64,000 nt of DNA from Strix aluco (taxonomy: Eukaryota; Chordata; Aves; Strigiformes; Strigidae), in contig NC_133940.1 in assembly GCF_031877795.1 (NCBI RefSeq), forward strand, positions 5,333,985 to 5,397,984. The letters run 5' to 3'. The position numbers were made by a program, and so were the translations under genes. Within the stretch, counting starts at the first letter, position 1. The number at the start of each line of letters is the position of its first letter. This document shows, piece after piece, positions 1 through 11,140 of the stretch. The notes under the pieces are model-generated. The model was not told the DNA's origin and did no database searches. It was given only the letters and a program-made list of their open reading frames with translations.

Positions 1-3000
1 CAGCTCCCCCGTTGCTTCAGCACCTGGCAGCAAGCGCTCCAATTCCAAAATGACCACACCGGTTCTTCTTCCACCCATCGCTTCCTCCTCCTCCTCACCA
101 AATATTCCCAGGCACCGCCCTCCCCGTGCAGCAGTCTCAGATCCCCTGCTACCTGTGCTGCCTTGGGGATGCCCACACAGCAGAACCACTTGCAAAGTCC
201 CAACACCCATTTTTTCCAAACATCTTTTACTGGATAGTTAGGCCCTCATTTAATTCTGGTAATGACACTGCCAAAAATTATTAAGTTTGGGCACCGAGGC
301 CCAAGGTAGTGGGAGTGTTCAACTGTATTGCACTTAGTGTGCTCAGATTTTTCATTAATGCTCAGTTTTACTTTTATTGTGATGTTATTGCACATTTAAC
401 TGCCTTCCCCTTTTATGTATCTCATTATGTTGATGCACCTTGGAACAGCACTGCCAAGCAACAGCCTGTATAAATACAGCTTGTCGTGACGTCTCCCCAG
501 CACACCTCACGTCTGGCATACACAGGATTCAGCCCAGCAGAGGCTCAGCACTGTGGCAGCCAGGCACAACCGGCCAGTGTGAGCCCCCAAAGACGTCAGT
601 GAAGGCTCACTTCAATCACAGCCTGTAGAAACCAGGGCAAGATGTTGTTGCCAGCCCAATCTGACCTCTGGATTTCCCCACTCAGTAGGCACCAACACTG
701 CAGAGCCTCAGGCAGCTCCTTTCAGCGCTGAAGGAGATGCTGGGTTGAAAGCCAAACCCCACCACCTGAACAGCATTTCTCAGCGAGGGGAGGGTGCCCC
801 AGGGTGAAGGGGGCAGGTGAGCGATGCAAGTGCTACCAAGGAGCAGGGGTTTCTGCACACAGACGTTGGAGATGGGAACCCCCAACAGAAATACCACGCA
901 GAGAGAGCAGGGAGCTCAGCCACGCAGAGTGGAAACGCCTGGAGAGGATGTGTATGGGGTGTGTAGTGACGTGGACCTGGCTAGCCCTGCCACAGCTGGC
1001 TGGAGGAGGAGACGGGGCACAAGGCCTGCCTGGGTCGTGTGTTACACCACAATTCTGCATTTATCTGCTCCTGGTCACCCCACACCACTTTGACCCTCCA
1101 GCCTTCCTAGATACTGTGCCCGATCCTTGCTTTTTAGCTCAGTTCAGCTCTGGGAGGACGTGAGCTGCCACGCAGGCAGAAGGTAAGAGCCAGACACTAC
1201 AAGTCCTCATCCACCCACCTCAGCTTTTGTTCTGGCAAGATATTCACTAATGGCAGGCACAGGAAAAAAAGGAACAGCGTTGAGCCCCAGCATTGCCTTG
1301 CACAGAGCGTACCTCAGACGTCTTACTTTTATCTTCCTCCCCATCACTCAAAATCCTTGCAAATATCAGCGCACGGATTAATTACTGTGCATGTGAGCAT
1401 CCGCCAGTGTGCTCGGGCCTTATTTAATCAGGATGCTGCCCAGGGAAGTGCAGCCTTCACACCAAAGGAGCACACACTTACCGGAGGCTGCAGGAGCCTT
1501 CTGGCAAGGGCACACCTACACCTCGGGGGAGACAAGCCCTGATTCGGGGTGGCTCCCCCGGCTCCTGCCACCCTCCAGCTGAGAAGGGACATGCAGTCTT
1601 GGAAATTCAAGTATTTGCTGACGAAGCACAAATTAAGAGGCTGAACATCTGTTCTGTGGGAAATTCCAACAGTTAGGGGAGACTCGTTCCAAATCACAAC
1701 AAGGACAGCTAAAATGTTGATGTTTCTTACAAGGCAAATTCAAAACTCCTTCAATTAGCAGCTCCTCAACAGATTTCCTTTCAACTTTTCCCTTTCATTT
1801 CACTTAAACTTGCAAATTATACAACAGGATTTAATTGATTTTTTTTTTTTCCTAAGGCAATTTCAAACACTAGTCAAAAGGAAAAAAAAAAATTGCTGGC
1901 TTCCCTCTCCCCTCCTCACACCACCATTGAAAAATTTCATTGAAATCAACACTTTTCCATTCAACTGCTGATTTCAATAAATGGTTTGTTTTGGCAGAAT
2001 TTGCACTGCCAGCAGTTTTTGACCAGGGATACCCACACAAACGAGGACCCTTTGTTTTTGCAGCAGGTGCCTCCCGCCTCTGCAGGGACTATTCTGACTC
2101 CTCTAGAACATTTCAGACCATCTTTATTAGATGGGCTGGGGAGATTATACACCACAGGTGGAACAGAGCAGCTAGAGGACTAGAAAATGGGGCAGCAAGG
2201 TAATTCAGAAAGAGATAGGGTCGGGACCAGCGACAAAAGCCAGGAGCACTTACACCGCCCATGTAGCTGTGTGTAAGCTATGCCTGTCTGTGCCAAGAAG
2301 CTCTAAACAACTGCATTTCCACCAAGCTTTGTTCATACAGTTTTCCTTCAATATTATATGGAGATGAAGGGCTAGTGTTTTACTTTGGATAGTTCTGTTG
2401 AAGGTGCTCGCCGAGGATAACAGGGCTTCTTGAATAAAGTTAGATACACGCTTAAGTCTCATTTTAAGCATGAGAACCAGTTCTATATACCTGCACTTGG
2501 AGAAAAAATCTATTTTCACTACTGGCCCAAGTGATTACTTTGCCAGCCACAGCTCAGTTTGCTGGCACAGAGAATGCCCCCAAAATGGGGTGAGAGTACA
2601 TGGATGGCTGGTTTGCTATGGCTGCACTTACAGACTCAGGAAGGACAACACAGCATGCAAAATAGCTTGGCACTGTTTTCTACCACTTTCCTTTGGTTCT
2701 CGTATCGTATTTTTCCTGGGGAGCTGGATAGAAGAGGCTGCACAGCATCTTCCTTGCTCTTTGGCTCATTTACACATAGAGATGGATTGAGAAGAAGACC
2801 TGGTCCTGAGGATTGTGGTTGACATTCCCATTTAACACAGTCTTTAACTGTCGGTGATGAACCCTGGTAGCCTTGTGACACTGAGCCAGGGCTGGTCAGG
2901 CAGTTCTGGGGGAGCAGCAGAAGGAGTAAGCCCCTTCCAGCGCTGGTGCTCATCACCCCACTGCCGAGCAGGAAACATATCTCTGGAGGATGCAAGGAGT

Positions 3001-5447
3001 CTTTTGCAGAGGAGGAGGTTTCACCCTTCATACAGTTTAAGGGATCTTCCAAAGCTCCCCATAGCCAAAGCCTAGTGTGGTCCCCATGGCACAGCAGCTC
3101 TCAGCATCACCTCTCCCCTTTCCTGGGGCTCTTGCTACCCAGGCCCAGCACCAACCTCAGAAACACACAAAAATCTCAGCTGTTGCAAGTGCTTTATAAG
3201 CCAAATAGCTACTGGCCACACAGCCTCTCTAATAAGGTATCTGGCCTGGCAGGTTTGTAAAACCAGTCCTGGTTTCAACAGCCCAGCAACTGAGCTCCTC
3301 AGATTTTAGCACAAAAAGAGTCACTCTTGGAGAAGACTGCCTGCCTCATGGCAGTTACTGCTTGCAGCAGAGCAGCGGGAAGGGGTCCCCTGGCGCTCAG
3401 CACCATCTCAAGCAATGGAAAAGAACGGAAACACCCATGAGCGTGTCTCAGGAAAAGCAACACTGGGGCTCCTCCAGCCCAAACTGGTGCTGTCCTTGCA
3501 GAGGTGCTTAAACAAAATGCTATTCAGCTGTCACTTCCCACTCAGGAGGGCTCTGAAACAGTCAACATCTCGATCTGAGATCCCTGCAGGGAGGGAGGAT
3601 GCAGGCAACATGCACTTAACTGCACGAAACTGATTGCGAGTTTAGGAATGTTAATTGTATGGTAATGGTCTCAAAAAAGAAAAAAACCCAAAATGTCTTA
3701 CTAGGTGGAGCTGAAGGGAAGCTGCATAGTATCTGTGAAGAAGAAAGAAGAATGCAAAGACTTCTAAGCTCAGACAAGTGTGGTACAACTCCTTAGACTG
3801 ACTCTTCTTTCACTTAAGTTGAAGAACATCACCCTATAGCTGCTGGTTCTCGTCTATGCCCACGCGAGATGGAGCCTATAGGGGTGGTACATGTTCAAAG
3901 CAGCTCTGCGCTTCCTTCCTCCATCTGTCCATTGCTCATTTCTTAATGGCACAGTTAGCAAATGCATTCATCACTAATTCTGTAGTTGCTGGTAACCTCC
4001 ACAGCTGAATCAAACGCAGATTTTCTAAGGAGCCCTGCTAACACTTTGCAGCTGGAATCCAGCAATACTTGAAGTTTACAGTTCTGTGCACCCTGGATTT
4101 TGGCAGGTCTCTTTATAACCACATACCTAAAGGCATCATAAACATACTGACTCCTCTCCAACATATGCAGTCTGTCCAATCTCCAGAGCATCATAGCATA
4201 ACAACACTCCTGAGAAATACAGCCTTCTTGTTGGATGTGCAGTTTTGGAATGAGGAATTGCAAAAGCTTCCTTCTCCCCAAGACAGCAACATGCTCCAGC
4301 CCCTGCTCCTACTGAGGTGGGTTTGGGAACCAAAAAACCGCTGATTCCTTCCAGATCAGCAAGGTACCCTAGTAACTATGCTAACATTGGGTATCTCCTG
4401 ACTTGGCATACTGAGCCTGATCTTTTCAGAAATCCCTATTCTAGAAACCATTAAATATTCTGAAATGCCTTCCTAGGAAAAAGTGATTAGCACAGCCTTA
4501 CTGCTGACAAGGGAAAGACAGATAGAGCTCTGGAGGTGGAGACTGAAAGGTAAAGCTTGCAAAAAAATCTGAGAGAACAGCCTGGAGAGGGGGAGACTGC
4601 AAGCATCAGAGAGGTAAGAGCGAGGCCCATAAACCCACCTGGGTACATTTGTGAGAGTCACATCAGTCTCTCTCCCAAATTAATGCCTCCTTGGAACACG
4701 CACAGCCAAGGGAACAATCTGATTCCCCTAGCAATAGTCGCATCATGCAGGCAGCATTCACGAAGCAGCCCCAAGGATGCATTTGCCTCATCACTGTGCC
4801 CCGAGGTGTGTACCTGCAGTGTCATTAGGTCAGCGTGGCCCCATGCCAGGCACCTACACCAGTGGCACTGGCTGAAGGAGTGCTGAGCACTTCCAGCTCC
4901 CACTCAGCCCCCAGCCCGCAGGACCTGCACCTGCTCCACGTCTTTGCCAAGTCAGGTATCTCGGGGAGGGGTGCGCAATGAGAGGCTGATGCTGGGAAAC
5001 CAGCTGGAAAACAGACTGGGAAGTCGAGGCAGCCGCAGTCCAAAAGCCCAGATACAAGCACTTCCACGGAGGGAGAAGAGGGTGATGCAGACCTGGGGGT
5101 TGCCAAGCACATCCACCACACCTGCACAGTAGCACAGGCAAGCACAGCACTATAGGTGACCTCACAACACCTGCATATTTACCCCCAAAGTCAGGTGCAC
5201 TTGCACAGCAGAAGAAGCTCTTTAAAGCCCTTCCTCCTTGAACTGGAGCCTCTGCAAAACAGGTCCCAGGCATCAGGAGAGGTCCCTCCAACACCTCTCA
5301 AGGATTCCAAAATAGTCCAAACTGTATAGGCTGTGCTCTGCCCAACCATCCCCAGCCCTCCACAAGCACACCAGCCTCTTCTAGCACTTCTTCAGGTAAA
5401 GCTCCAAGCTCTCTCTGCAGAGACAGGCAGGCAGCAAGCGCTCAGTG

Positions 5448-5462
5448 CAGCAGCAGCAGCAG
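5448..5462 (+). repeat. (CAG)5 microsatellite
   Basis: Five perfect CAG units followed by CAATAA. It lies in a short chance reading frame with no recognisable protein, so it is a simple repeat and not a coding polyglutamine tract. Confidence 0.8.
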
Positions 5463-8194
5463 CAATAAATGCAGGCAATGCACATGCTGCCCTGTGTTCC
5501 TGTTGGGGAGGCTTTGCTTCAGTTCTCAATCACTTCAGCTTAAAAGGAGGGTCCCTTGGAATAAAACCACCCTTTTATTTTGAGGGCAGGGCCAGCAACG
5601 AGCAGACATGGTTCATCTGGAAGCCTGGAAATGATGGGATAAGGTACCGTGGTGTTTCACAAGACCCTTGTCCTACTGCATCCCTTTGTTCTGAACTGAG
5701 CTAACTGGGATGGATGCGTGCACTGCACAGCGCAGGCAGAGACCCCCGCACCAGTGCGTACTGGAAGCAGTCCAGCCCTGCCAGCATCGCGCTCTAGACC
5801 TGCACCAGCCAGCGCAGGGGAAGGCTCAGTTTGTTAGTCTGGACTGAAGGGACTGCTCTGCTTCCACCAGCTCAGAGAGCCCAGATTTCTCCGACTTGCC
5901 TCTCAGTTTAGCGCTGCTTTTGTTTAGATGCTGCTGAAGGCCAGAAGCTACTACAGCGTTTTATAGGAACTGGAGAACAAGAAACAGGCAGCAGTACCTC
6001 CACCTACCTGAATCAAACTTGCTGTTTACCATCTACTTAGAGAAACGGCACCGGCTCACAGCAAGAGGCACATGGCAGAGGAACCACGCAGTCTTCAACT
6101 CACAAGCGTGAAAATGTTTGTGCTTCCCTACCCGAGAGGCACACATTGGCTGGTCCCCACAAACACACACACTGCACAAGCCATAAACAACCTTCCCATG
6201 AATCTGCCACACACATAAGGCACGAGGCACACGTGATGGTTACTGAATGCGTTGTCTGCAGCTCTGCGAGAGATGCCAGCAGAAGAAGACACTCGAAACC
6301 AAAGGCACAAGACAAAGAAATTACAGGTTTGGATCAAGGGGAGCAAGCTTTGAAGTGGATCTCTTCTGTAGAAAGCTGGTAACGGAGAAGCAAGCTCTGT
6401 GCCCAACTCCCAACCCAGCTTTAATTTTTCAAAACGAGAAGCCGCTCGACTGTTTTTCCTCATCAAAACAAAATTAATCCCAGTATTGCATCTCTACTCA
6501 AAAACACATCCAGAGGGACTGTAGAGTGATTCACACCTACAACCACTATGGGAAACCGTTTGCACTCAAAGTGTAACAAGCCAACACTGATTCACCCACA
6601 TAATTACAGGCAGACACTGATTCACAGCTACTGCAACTGCAGACAGATTGACTCACAACCAAAGCAACTGCAGACAGACTCAGGCTCACAAGCACAACTG
6701 GAAATACAACCATGCTGACAGTGCCCACAGTTTGCAATCCTATGTACACACAAATCCCTGGAAAACTAGCTAGCACCCTAACCAACGCAAGCATGGCTAG
6801 CCAAGCCCTGCACATCTTGCTGGCACTCTTGACCTTCACCCCACAGCCATCTCTCCTTCACGGGTGGCACAATATCCACACCTCCGCAATTGTTCCTTCC
6901 CTGGCAGCCCTTGCACTTGCCAAGCCCGGCTGTCAGAGCCCGAACCCAGGAGCAGAGCCGTGTGATGCGTATGAGACACACGGTGCGTACAGGCACGGTA
7001 AGTGTACATGGCGCAAGCCATCAGCGTACATCCCCTCTGATCCCATACAGCTGTGCGCTGCGCTGCCTTAGTGTTTCCAGAATGCAAGTAAATGCAAGCC
7101 AAGTATAATACATTTAGCCCACGGGCAAAGGAGATGGCAAAAGACTCACCACTGGGCAAAAGCTTGAAAGGCAGGATTATTTACTACACTCTCTGGCTGA
7201 GTATGTAATTATGTCAGCATTCAGCCTGGGTATTGTGCTACTTTTTGTAAACAGTTGGCAGGAATACTCCTACTGAGATGAGGGGTTGGGCTGCTTCTCC
7301 AGTGTTGAGAAGCAGGCTGAAGAGGACAGGGTCTACTTAGAGAAAAAGAAACTGAGGTGAAGGAATGGATTAAGCAGGAGAAGATGAAGGAGAAGCTGAG
7401 AGTGAAGCGGGACAGGCGGCAGTCTACAGACAAAGAAAGAGGAAAGGAGAAGGAACAGAAGGAGGAAAGCTGCGTGATGCAGACTTGCGATAAGAAGCTC
7501 CAGAAGCGAGGAAAAGCGGCAGCCTCCCAGTGCAGAGCATGTCTCACAGCGGTGCAGACAATGCATCTGTGCGTCCCCATGCGCTGAGCTCTGCTGTGTG
7601 CTGCGAACCGGGAGGCGATTCCAGGCAAAAGGACACAGCCTCCAGCCAGGCATGTACCAAGGGGCCCAGGTGTAGCCGCAACCCTTTCAGCTGCTCCCAG
7701 CTCTCGGAAAAGAGCAAGAGCATTGGGTTCGTGCACTCCTGCCTCTGTGCGTGCGTGTGTGCGTGCTGCAGGGCACCCACCACCCCAGGCACAGGCTGAA
7801 GGGCAGGCTGGCAAACTCCACCGCAACAGCATCACCTCAAACCAGCCTGAAATCCTTTATCCTCCAGGGCAAAGCCAAAGTTAAGAGACAGACTACGGAA
7901 AGGAGAGCACTTGCCTGAACCACACGTAGTATCTTCTAGCTGTAGGCTGGACCTGCCTCACCACCTGTTATTTTTCTTCTTCCCACTCCCCACAAGGAAG
8001 CTAAGAGGACCAAGAGGTGAGGGAGCAAACCTGCTCTGCTGCTGCTGTCAGAACAACTCAGGTGAGCGGCCACTCAGAGCTGCTCTGGCCGGGCAGCCCA
8101 CGGCAGCGGGAGTCTCACCAGAGGGTCCCGGTTCTCTGTTTCTGTCTGAGGACGCTGCTGTGTTTGCAGCCACTCAGCAGAAGATTCAGGGGAG

Positions 8195-8360
8195 AGACTA
8201 CGGATGCAATTGGCCAGGGAAATGAACTATTTGTTCAATTATACTTCTCTTGTCCAGACAAGAATTGCTCTGGCAGAAGGCAGAGCGAGGAACAATGGAT
8301 AAATGTTGCAGTGGGGACTGTCTAATGCTTAATTGCATTACGCTACTCCTTTTTAATGAT
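8195..8360. promoter_or_regulatory. candidate regulatory element near the CpG island (SOX and homeodomain motifs)
   Basis: Within about 165 bases there is a near-continuous inverted repeat at 8248-8263 (TCTTGTC, spacer CA, GACAAGA), a SOX-type site AACAATGG at 8291-8298, and a homeodomain-type sequence TTAATTGCATTA at 8329-8340. The composition is more AT-rich than the CpG island that starts about 200 bases to the right. Such clusters are typical of conserved neural enhancers, and the position fits an element just inside the first intron of the probable leftward gene. Function is inferred from motifs only, and no conservation data are available here. Confidence 0.3.
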
Positions 8361-8923
8361 CCATATCTCAGTCCTAGTAACTCCGGGGGGAGGAGGAAAG
8401 ATCTGGAGCTCTTTTCCCTTTCCTCCCATACCAGCCTCAGAGACCGCAGCCCCCCAGACTCCCCCCTTTCCTCCCCAGCCCGACACAGCATCAGTGCCCA
8501 TTAGGCCTGGCTGCAGGATTCAGGGGGAAATTTGACTTTGCTTTACTACACCCTTCTCCCCGCTCAGCCCTTCCCCTGCATCCACCGGCCGGCTCTAGGC
8601 ACGGGGCTCACTCTTGCCCTCGGCCAGACATTTCCATCCGAGCCGCTTACACCTCTCCCCCCTCCCCAGCCGGGTGCGCTGGAGCCCCGGGGGTCCCCAG
8701 CCGGGGGACACACACACACACACACGGACGGGGACACAACACACGGACCCCGGCACGGCTCGGGCGGCCGCTCTGCTCCGGAGCAACACGCTCCGGAGTT
8801 GCTGAGGGAGTGAAGATGCTCCGACCCCGCGACCGCACCCCCGTCCCCCCCCCCGCCCCGCCCGGGGGATGCGAGCAGGGCAGAGCCTCCCCCCCCCCTT
8901 CCCCCGCGGGGCCGCCGCTCCCC

Positions 8924-8951
8924 CTATTGTTCCCCGGCCCCTAGACAATAG
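8924..8951. promoter_or_regulatory. paired inverted SOX-like motifs in the CpG island
   Basis: CTATTGT at 8924-8930 and its exact reverse complement ACAATAG at 8945-8951 are separated by 14 bases of GC-rich sequence. Each arm contains the ATTGT/ACAAT core bound by SOX-family HMG proteins. Both are AT-rich words inside an otherwise extremely GC-rich island, which makes them stand out. Binding is inference. Confidence 0.35.
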
Positions 8952-9148
8952 CCGGGGGGGGCGGCGCAGCCCCCGGGAGCCCCATCCCCGGCGGGGGGTC
9001 CGCGCTGCCCCCCCAGCCCCCGGCGGGGCGGTTACTGGGCGCCCGGTGCAGCCGCCGGGGAGGCGCGGAGCGGAGAGGGGGGGGGGCACCCCGGGGGAGC
9101 AGCCGCCGCGCCCCGCACGCACTCACCGCCGCTCCCGCTGCCCCGGCC

Positions 9149-9168
9149 GGGGGGGGGGGGGGGGGGGG
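9149..9168. repeat. 20-base poly-G run
   Basis: An uninterrupted run of 20 G, just inside the putative minus-strand first exon, where it would be poly-C in RNA. Long homopolymers of this sort are error-prone in sequencing, so the exact length is uncertain. Confidence 0.85.
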
Positions 9169-9256
9169 CCGGAGACCTCTCCGCAGCGCTCCGCGGGGCT
9201 GCGCGCCCCCGAGCCCGCCGCGCTGCCAGCCGCCGCCTGCGCGCTCCTCCGGCCGC

Positions 9257-9353
9257 GGAGAGGGAGGGAGAGAAGGAGGGAGGGAGGGAGGGAGAGAGGG
9301 AGGGAAGCAGCATCCCCCCGCCTTCCTCCTCCTCCTCCTCCTCCTCCTCTCCG
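9257..9353. repeat. (GGGA)n followed by (TCC)n simple repeats
   Basis: A purine tract built on GGGA/GAGA units covers about 9257-9310, and a pyrimidine TCC tract covers about 9321-9353. They sit back to back inside the CpG island and explain the E/G/R-rich and P/S-rich chance reading frames seen there. Confidence 0.85.
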
Positions 9354-11053
9354 CGCCCCGGAGGAGGGTTTACCCACCCGCTTTGTGCGGAGCTGCCCCC
9401 CCCCGCAGCGCTGCCGCCCTCCCTGCCCCGGGCTGGGGCCACCACCCCAAGCGCTGCCCCGGGCTCCCAGCCCCGCGCAGCCCCCGCCGGCCTTTCCGCG
9501 CAGGAGGATGAGCAGAGCAAGGCTGGCTGCTCCCAAGGTCTACCTGTTGAAGGGGAGGGGGGGCTCCCCAAGGCGCTGGTGCTCCCTGCGAGGAGGTGCC
9601 CAGCACCCCAAAGGCTACGCTGCGCCCCAGCTCCCCCCCCCCCCCAACCCGCCGCCTCCCTGCGAGGCCCGGCCGGATCCCGGGAAGTTTGGCCCGCAAG
9701 TTGGAATTGCTGCGGCTTCTATCTCAATAAAACACGCAGCGGAAAACACATGCGGAGAAGGGGGGAGGAGGAAGAGAGGTTAAAACGCAGCGAGGAGTAG
9801 GCAGCTCCAGCGTGGCAGTGCGGGGATCCCGCAGGAAGGGGGATGCGGGATGCCCTGGGCAGAGCTGGCTGGGCTTTGGAGGTTTTGCGGAGCCACACGA
9901 CAGCGGAGCTGGGAAGGCAAAAGCTGACAGTAAGGCGCACTCAAAATATATTGTCCCTGCAGAGCTCTCCTTGTTAACCACGCACTGCAAAACTCCGCCG
10001 CAGCTGTGACTCCAAGGTACATAACCATTCCTCCAGCGCTGAGGATGAGCGATGAGATAAAGGATCATAACTGCAGGCGTTACTGACCGCCCCAAAATTC
10101 CTCCAAATACTCTTGTTTTTGAATACTTAAAATAGCATGCAAACATACTTCAGGGCAAGGCCCCTCAACGCATGAGTGATTAAATCCAGTTTAACTGTCA
10201 GTTCTCTTCATTTTGATATTGGAAAATGACCCAGTTCTTGCATCTAAGAGAAAGTTAAGGGCTATCACTGTTCTACCTTATCCCTACAGACCACAGCCAT
10301 CCCGACTTCGGTGAGATAGGAGCATTCACCATGACTTCTTTCTGGACAATAGGAAGAAAACACAGACGGTCTTTAAAAGCAAAATTTCAGCTCCCTTTGA
10401 GCTAAGCATGGTCTTTACTAATCCAGGTATCCAGACTATATCTGTTTGCAGCAGTTCAAATACCAGTAAAGTTCCACTTTTCTCTGCTGGATAGGGGCCA
10501 TAGGCAAGATCTGATGAGCCTCACAAGATCTGAAAGCCAACATCTTGAGCAAAAACTGAGCTTAGTCCAACACAGTGCCCCACAATCAAATCTGGCATCT
10601 CTTAGACCAGAGGAGGAATAGTCCTTAGTGTTACTGCAACACTTGGCTCTCTTACAGGAACTCTGTGGCTACCAAAAACCGTATGTAATCAAGTTTCTCC
10701 AGCCTTCAGCACCACATCCAACCCTAGCTGATGGAGATTAAATACTCACAGGACAATTTTGAAGCATCAGCAACCAGGCCTTCAAGTTGTTATTTTCCGA
10801 TCTCTGAAAGATATTTTGCCTGAGCTGCAGGGACCTTACTTTTGAGATCTTGTGTGGACAGCTCACATTTTAATTGTCCTTAGACTGCTCATACACGAAT
10901 GACAGCAACCGGTACATGGTGTGGGGCTGTTCCCATTTAAAAAGTCTGTTTCTGCATTGAATTCCTCCTACCATAATCTTAAGCATCACTCAAGAAGACA
11001 GCTGTGTGTGCTTGCCAACAGAGGAGCTTTTTTGCTGGTCTCCACAACTGGGG

Positions 11054-11140
11054 AAAATCATAGGATCACAGGAAAATTCACATTAGAAGAGATTTCAGGA
11101 CATCATCTAGTCCAACCTCCTACTCAAAGGATGGTCAGCT
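11054..11140 (-). mobile_element. CR1 LINE 3'-end fragment
   Basis: On the plus strand the sequence runs from AATCATAGGATCACAGG through CATCATCTAGTCCAACCTCC to a CTCAAAGGATGGTCAGCT-like stretch. This is the reverse complement of the 3' untranslated end of chicken-repeat-1 elements, so the element is in minus orientation. The octamer end is degraded and a stretch in the middle differs from the family pattern, which suggests an old copy. The right boundary is uncertain because similarity fades after about 11140. Confidence 0.75.

Larger units (their letters stand above)
1..8559. other. noncoding stretch, possible intron 1 of a leftward gene
   Basis: No exon, RNA gene or clear transposon could be recognised on either strand. 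If the splice donor at 9126 on the minus strand is real, this stretch is the first intron of that leftward gene, which by synteny would be GABRA3. I looked on the minus strand for the conserved alpha-subunit segment around the RLLDGYDNRLRP motif and for a signal-peptide exon, and saw neither. Local features are a short CAG run near 5448, CA/TG-rich patches at about 6150-6240 and 6960-7070, and a purine-rich patch at 7350-7470. The part at 8195-8360 is dense in SOX and homeodomain type motifs and is listed separately. The intron reading is inference. Confidence 0.4.
9127..9700 (-). other. putative noncoding first exon on the minus strand, probably of GABRA3 (5' boundary unknown)
   Basis: Reading the minus strand, the sequence at 9127-9120 gives G followed by GTGAGTG, a near-consensus U2 splice donor, with the last exon base at 9127. 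The exon would lie to the right of this inside the CpG island, and its transcription start cannot be placed; 9700 is only an outer guess. No convincing minus-strand coding frame starts here: the long frames in this region have the arginine, proline and glycine bias of GC-rich DNA. A 5' untranslated first exon and a long first intron would fit GABRA3, whose mammalian ortholog has both. The gene name rests on synteny with GABRB4 and not on protein similarity. Confidence 0.4.
8560..9720. promoter_or_regulatory. CpG island, probable promoter of a leftward gene (GABRA3 by synteny)
   Basis: The stretch is very GC-rich and dense in CpG, unlike the DNA on both sides, and contains many GC-box-like CCCGCCC/GGGCGG runs. 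It carries simple repeats: CA at 8709-8725, a 20-base G run at 9149-9168, GGGA repeats at 9257-9310 and TCC repeats at 9321-9353. CpG islands of this kind mark promoters of vertebrate genes. The direction is suggested by a strong minus-strand splice donor at 9126; no comparably good plus-strand donor was seen in the island. Vertebrate GABA-A clusters keep alpha and beta genes head to head, and GABRB4 starts on the plus strand about 42 kb to the right, so GABRA3 is the first candidate. An unrelated noncoding transcript is the main alternative. Confidence 0.7.

Noticed and set aside
1..9126. Search for GABRA3 coding exons on the minus strand
   Set aside because: No signal-peptide exon and no RLLDGYDNRLRP-type segment could be found, so GABRA3 coding sequence is not claimed in this window.
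8869..9783. 304-codon plus-strand frame and several minus-strand frames in the CpG island
   Set aside because: Stop codons are rare in very GC-rich DNA. The translations are Pro/Arg/Gly-rich low complexity, and overlapping frames on both strands look equally open.
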